From positions 1 through 6,454 of the forward strand of contig PKCL01000109.1 in the NCBI GenBank assembly GCA_002862165.1: a stretch of 6,454 nucleotides of DNA, written 5' to 3'. The stretch is from Planctomycetaceae bacterium. GTDB lineage: Bacteria > Planctomycetota > Planctomycetia > Pirellulales > UBA1268. A program made the translations under genes and the position numbers. This document shows, piece by piece, positions 5,267 to 6,454 of the stretch. The notes below the pieces were generated by a model, which worked only from the letters and a program-made list of their open reading frames with translations, did no database searches and was not told the origin of the DNA. The stretch's first letter is position 1; each line of letters starts with the position of its first letter.

Positions 5267-6454
5267 TCACTCCTTAAAAGTGAGATTAACTCCATCAAGA
5301 TATTGTCGATCCGCGTCAGAAAATTCCTTAAAACATGTTGATTCGACAACAAATGAGAGGCTCAGTCGCTGCCCCCTAGGCCCCCTTACATGATAGTGAA
5401 TCCAGTGAAACACAAGTCCCTCAGCTTCACCGACCGAAGCCACCCGCATGAGGGTTGTCCCATCGTCACGGCTCGAAAGCGATGCCGAGACGAGATGCCC
5501 GAATTGCGAGCCAAGAGTCTTCTCGATGTCTTTTTGAAAATCTGAAAGGGTATGGACTTCTGCTCGTGGAGGGAGCGGTGTCACTGCTACCTGACTCACC
5601 AAAGCTCCTTCGTCTACAAGCCGCATCGTCAGACATTCACTGCCCTGCTCAATTATTTTCCAATTTTTATCATAAACAATATCGTATCGCCCATGAGGAT
5701 CACAGATCCATCGGAACCCCGGCTTTCCTGGCCCGCGTCGAGGCCTGCTGGAATCTAGTCTGGCAGTCCTAACACCAATACTCATGACTTTTGGCCGTAG
5801 TCGTTTTTCTGAAAGGCAGGACACCTCTACAACTGCCGTGACGTTCATGCCCGGGGCAACATAGCTTACTGCTCGTGATTCTTGAATCACGACTCGTAAC
5901 GCTGATACATGACCATCAGAATGGCTACCCGGAATCCAATCATAATCTCCTTCGACCGCAATCGATGTACGAGCTCCATTGATGGCGCCTTCGAAAGCTC
6001 CTTTGATGTGTACGACAGTGCCTTCAACACTAGATTCCTGTACCGTAGCCGCAAGAACGCCGGTATAAACTTTGTCTATACAGAGTAACTTTGTTACGCA
6101 GGCTTGACTCATCTCCCATCGAGTACCAGGAAGCTGATCACCAGGTGGTATCAGAGCATCAAAGTGTAGGGGATCAAAAGCAACTGTTAATAAATTAGTT
6201 TCTGGCTGTGTTAAAAAGCCCTCGGATACCCAAAAGTCGAGACTCCTACCTTTTGAACAAACATGAACATCACAAACATCTTTGGAGAGTTTCGTGTCTA
6301 CCGAATTACCGCCAATTACAGTTTTTGCGGAAGCTCGTTGATACCGCCTTACGAACTCTCCCTTTTGAGCAGAATTATGATCCACTGAATATTGGTGGTA
6401 CATAAGCGCCGAAGTTGCATGAACTGATTGATCAGTCATTCCTACGGTTCTCGT
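5267..6454 (-). CDS. Hypothetical, probably exported protein with PsbP/DcrB-like C-terminus (5' end outside the window)
   Basis: I cannot name this protein. The frame stays open to the window edge. The first ATG (6439) would give 390 residues, but AGGA abuts it too closely to be a good ribosome binding site, so the gene probably starts further upstream and any signal peptide is not visible. Residues (from that ATG) of about 85-205 contain LIPPGDQLPGTRWEM, a G-rich IKGAFEGAINGA and ESRAVSYVAPGMNV. This layout recalls planctomycete secreted proteins with 'LLP.k.v.vGd.W' followed by 'G...G...G' and 'E.R..G...PG'. Residues about 240-390 include YDIVYDKNWKII, TLSDFQKDIEKTLG, FHWIHYHVRGPRGQRLSLSF and FSDADRQYLDGV. 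They resemble a PsbP/DcrB/DUF1795-type (Mog1-like) domain by overall pattern only. No catalytic motif is visible. The gene precedes the infC promoter in the same orientation, and whether the two are co-transcribed is unclear. Confidence 0.8.
   Translation of the reverse strand, partial: TRTVGMTDQSVHATSALMYHQYSVDHNSAQKGEFVRRYQRASAKTVIGGNSVDTKLSKDVCDVHVCSKGRSLDFWVSEGFLTQPETNLLTVAFDPLHFDALIPPGDQLPGTRWEMSQACVTKLLCIDKVYTGVLAATVQESSVEGTVVHIKGAFEGAINGARTSIAVEGDYDWIPGSHSDGHVSALRVVIQESRAVSYVAPGMNVTAVVEVSCLSEKRLRPKVMSIGVRTARLDSSRPRRGPGKPGFRWICDPHGRYDIVYDKNWKIIEQGSECLTMRLVDEGALVSQVAVTPLPPRAEVHTLSDFQKDIEKTLGSQFGHLVSASLSSRDDGTTLMRVASVGEAEGLVFHWIHYHVRGPRGQRLSLSFVVESTCFKEFSDADRQYLDGVNLTFKE

Overview
The window looks like the core translation-factor operon of a bacterium, most probably a member of the Planctomycetota. 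That assignment is inference. It rests on the short bacterial PheT that lacks the N-terminal EMAP/OB domain, the L20 N-terminus (MRTKNAVPRLRAK, then GSVGGRRRLLRT), and an upstream gene resembling a secreted-protein family I associate with planctomycetes. Base composition is intermediate, near 50% GC by eye. Every confident gene is on the minus strand.

Transcription order runs from the right edge leftwards. At 5267-6454 lies the 3' part of a hypothetical, probably exported protein with a PsbP/DcrB-like C-terminus; its reading frame is still open at the window edge. The 248-bp gap at 5019-5266 holds a large imperfect inverted repeat, a good extended -10 sigma70-type promoter and a structured leader. 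Then come infC (IF3), rpmI (L35), rplT (L20), pheS and pheT (both subunits of phenylalanyl-tRNA synthetase). This gene order is classical. pheS and pheT overlap by ATGA, and infC lacks any ATG, GTG or TTG start at the right place, so it appears to begin at AUC, in keeping with the known rare start codons of infC.

Left of pheT, the sequence at 1-586 has no intact gene. It begins with a decayed fragment of acetyl-CoA synthetase (acs) on the plus strand, which carries a one-base frameshift in an A run and an exact 12-bp tandem duplication before homology ends near 258. The remaining 259-586 is unassigned.

Functionally, IF3, two large-subunit proteins and PheRS form one translation-supply operon. 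I found no new defence, mobile or biosynthetic system. The points most worth a second look are the AUC start of infC, the promoter, dyad and leader before it, the hairpin between rpmI and rplT, the domain-reduced PheT, and the acs remnant.
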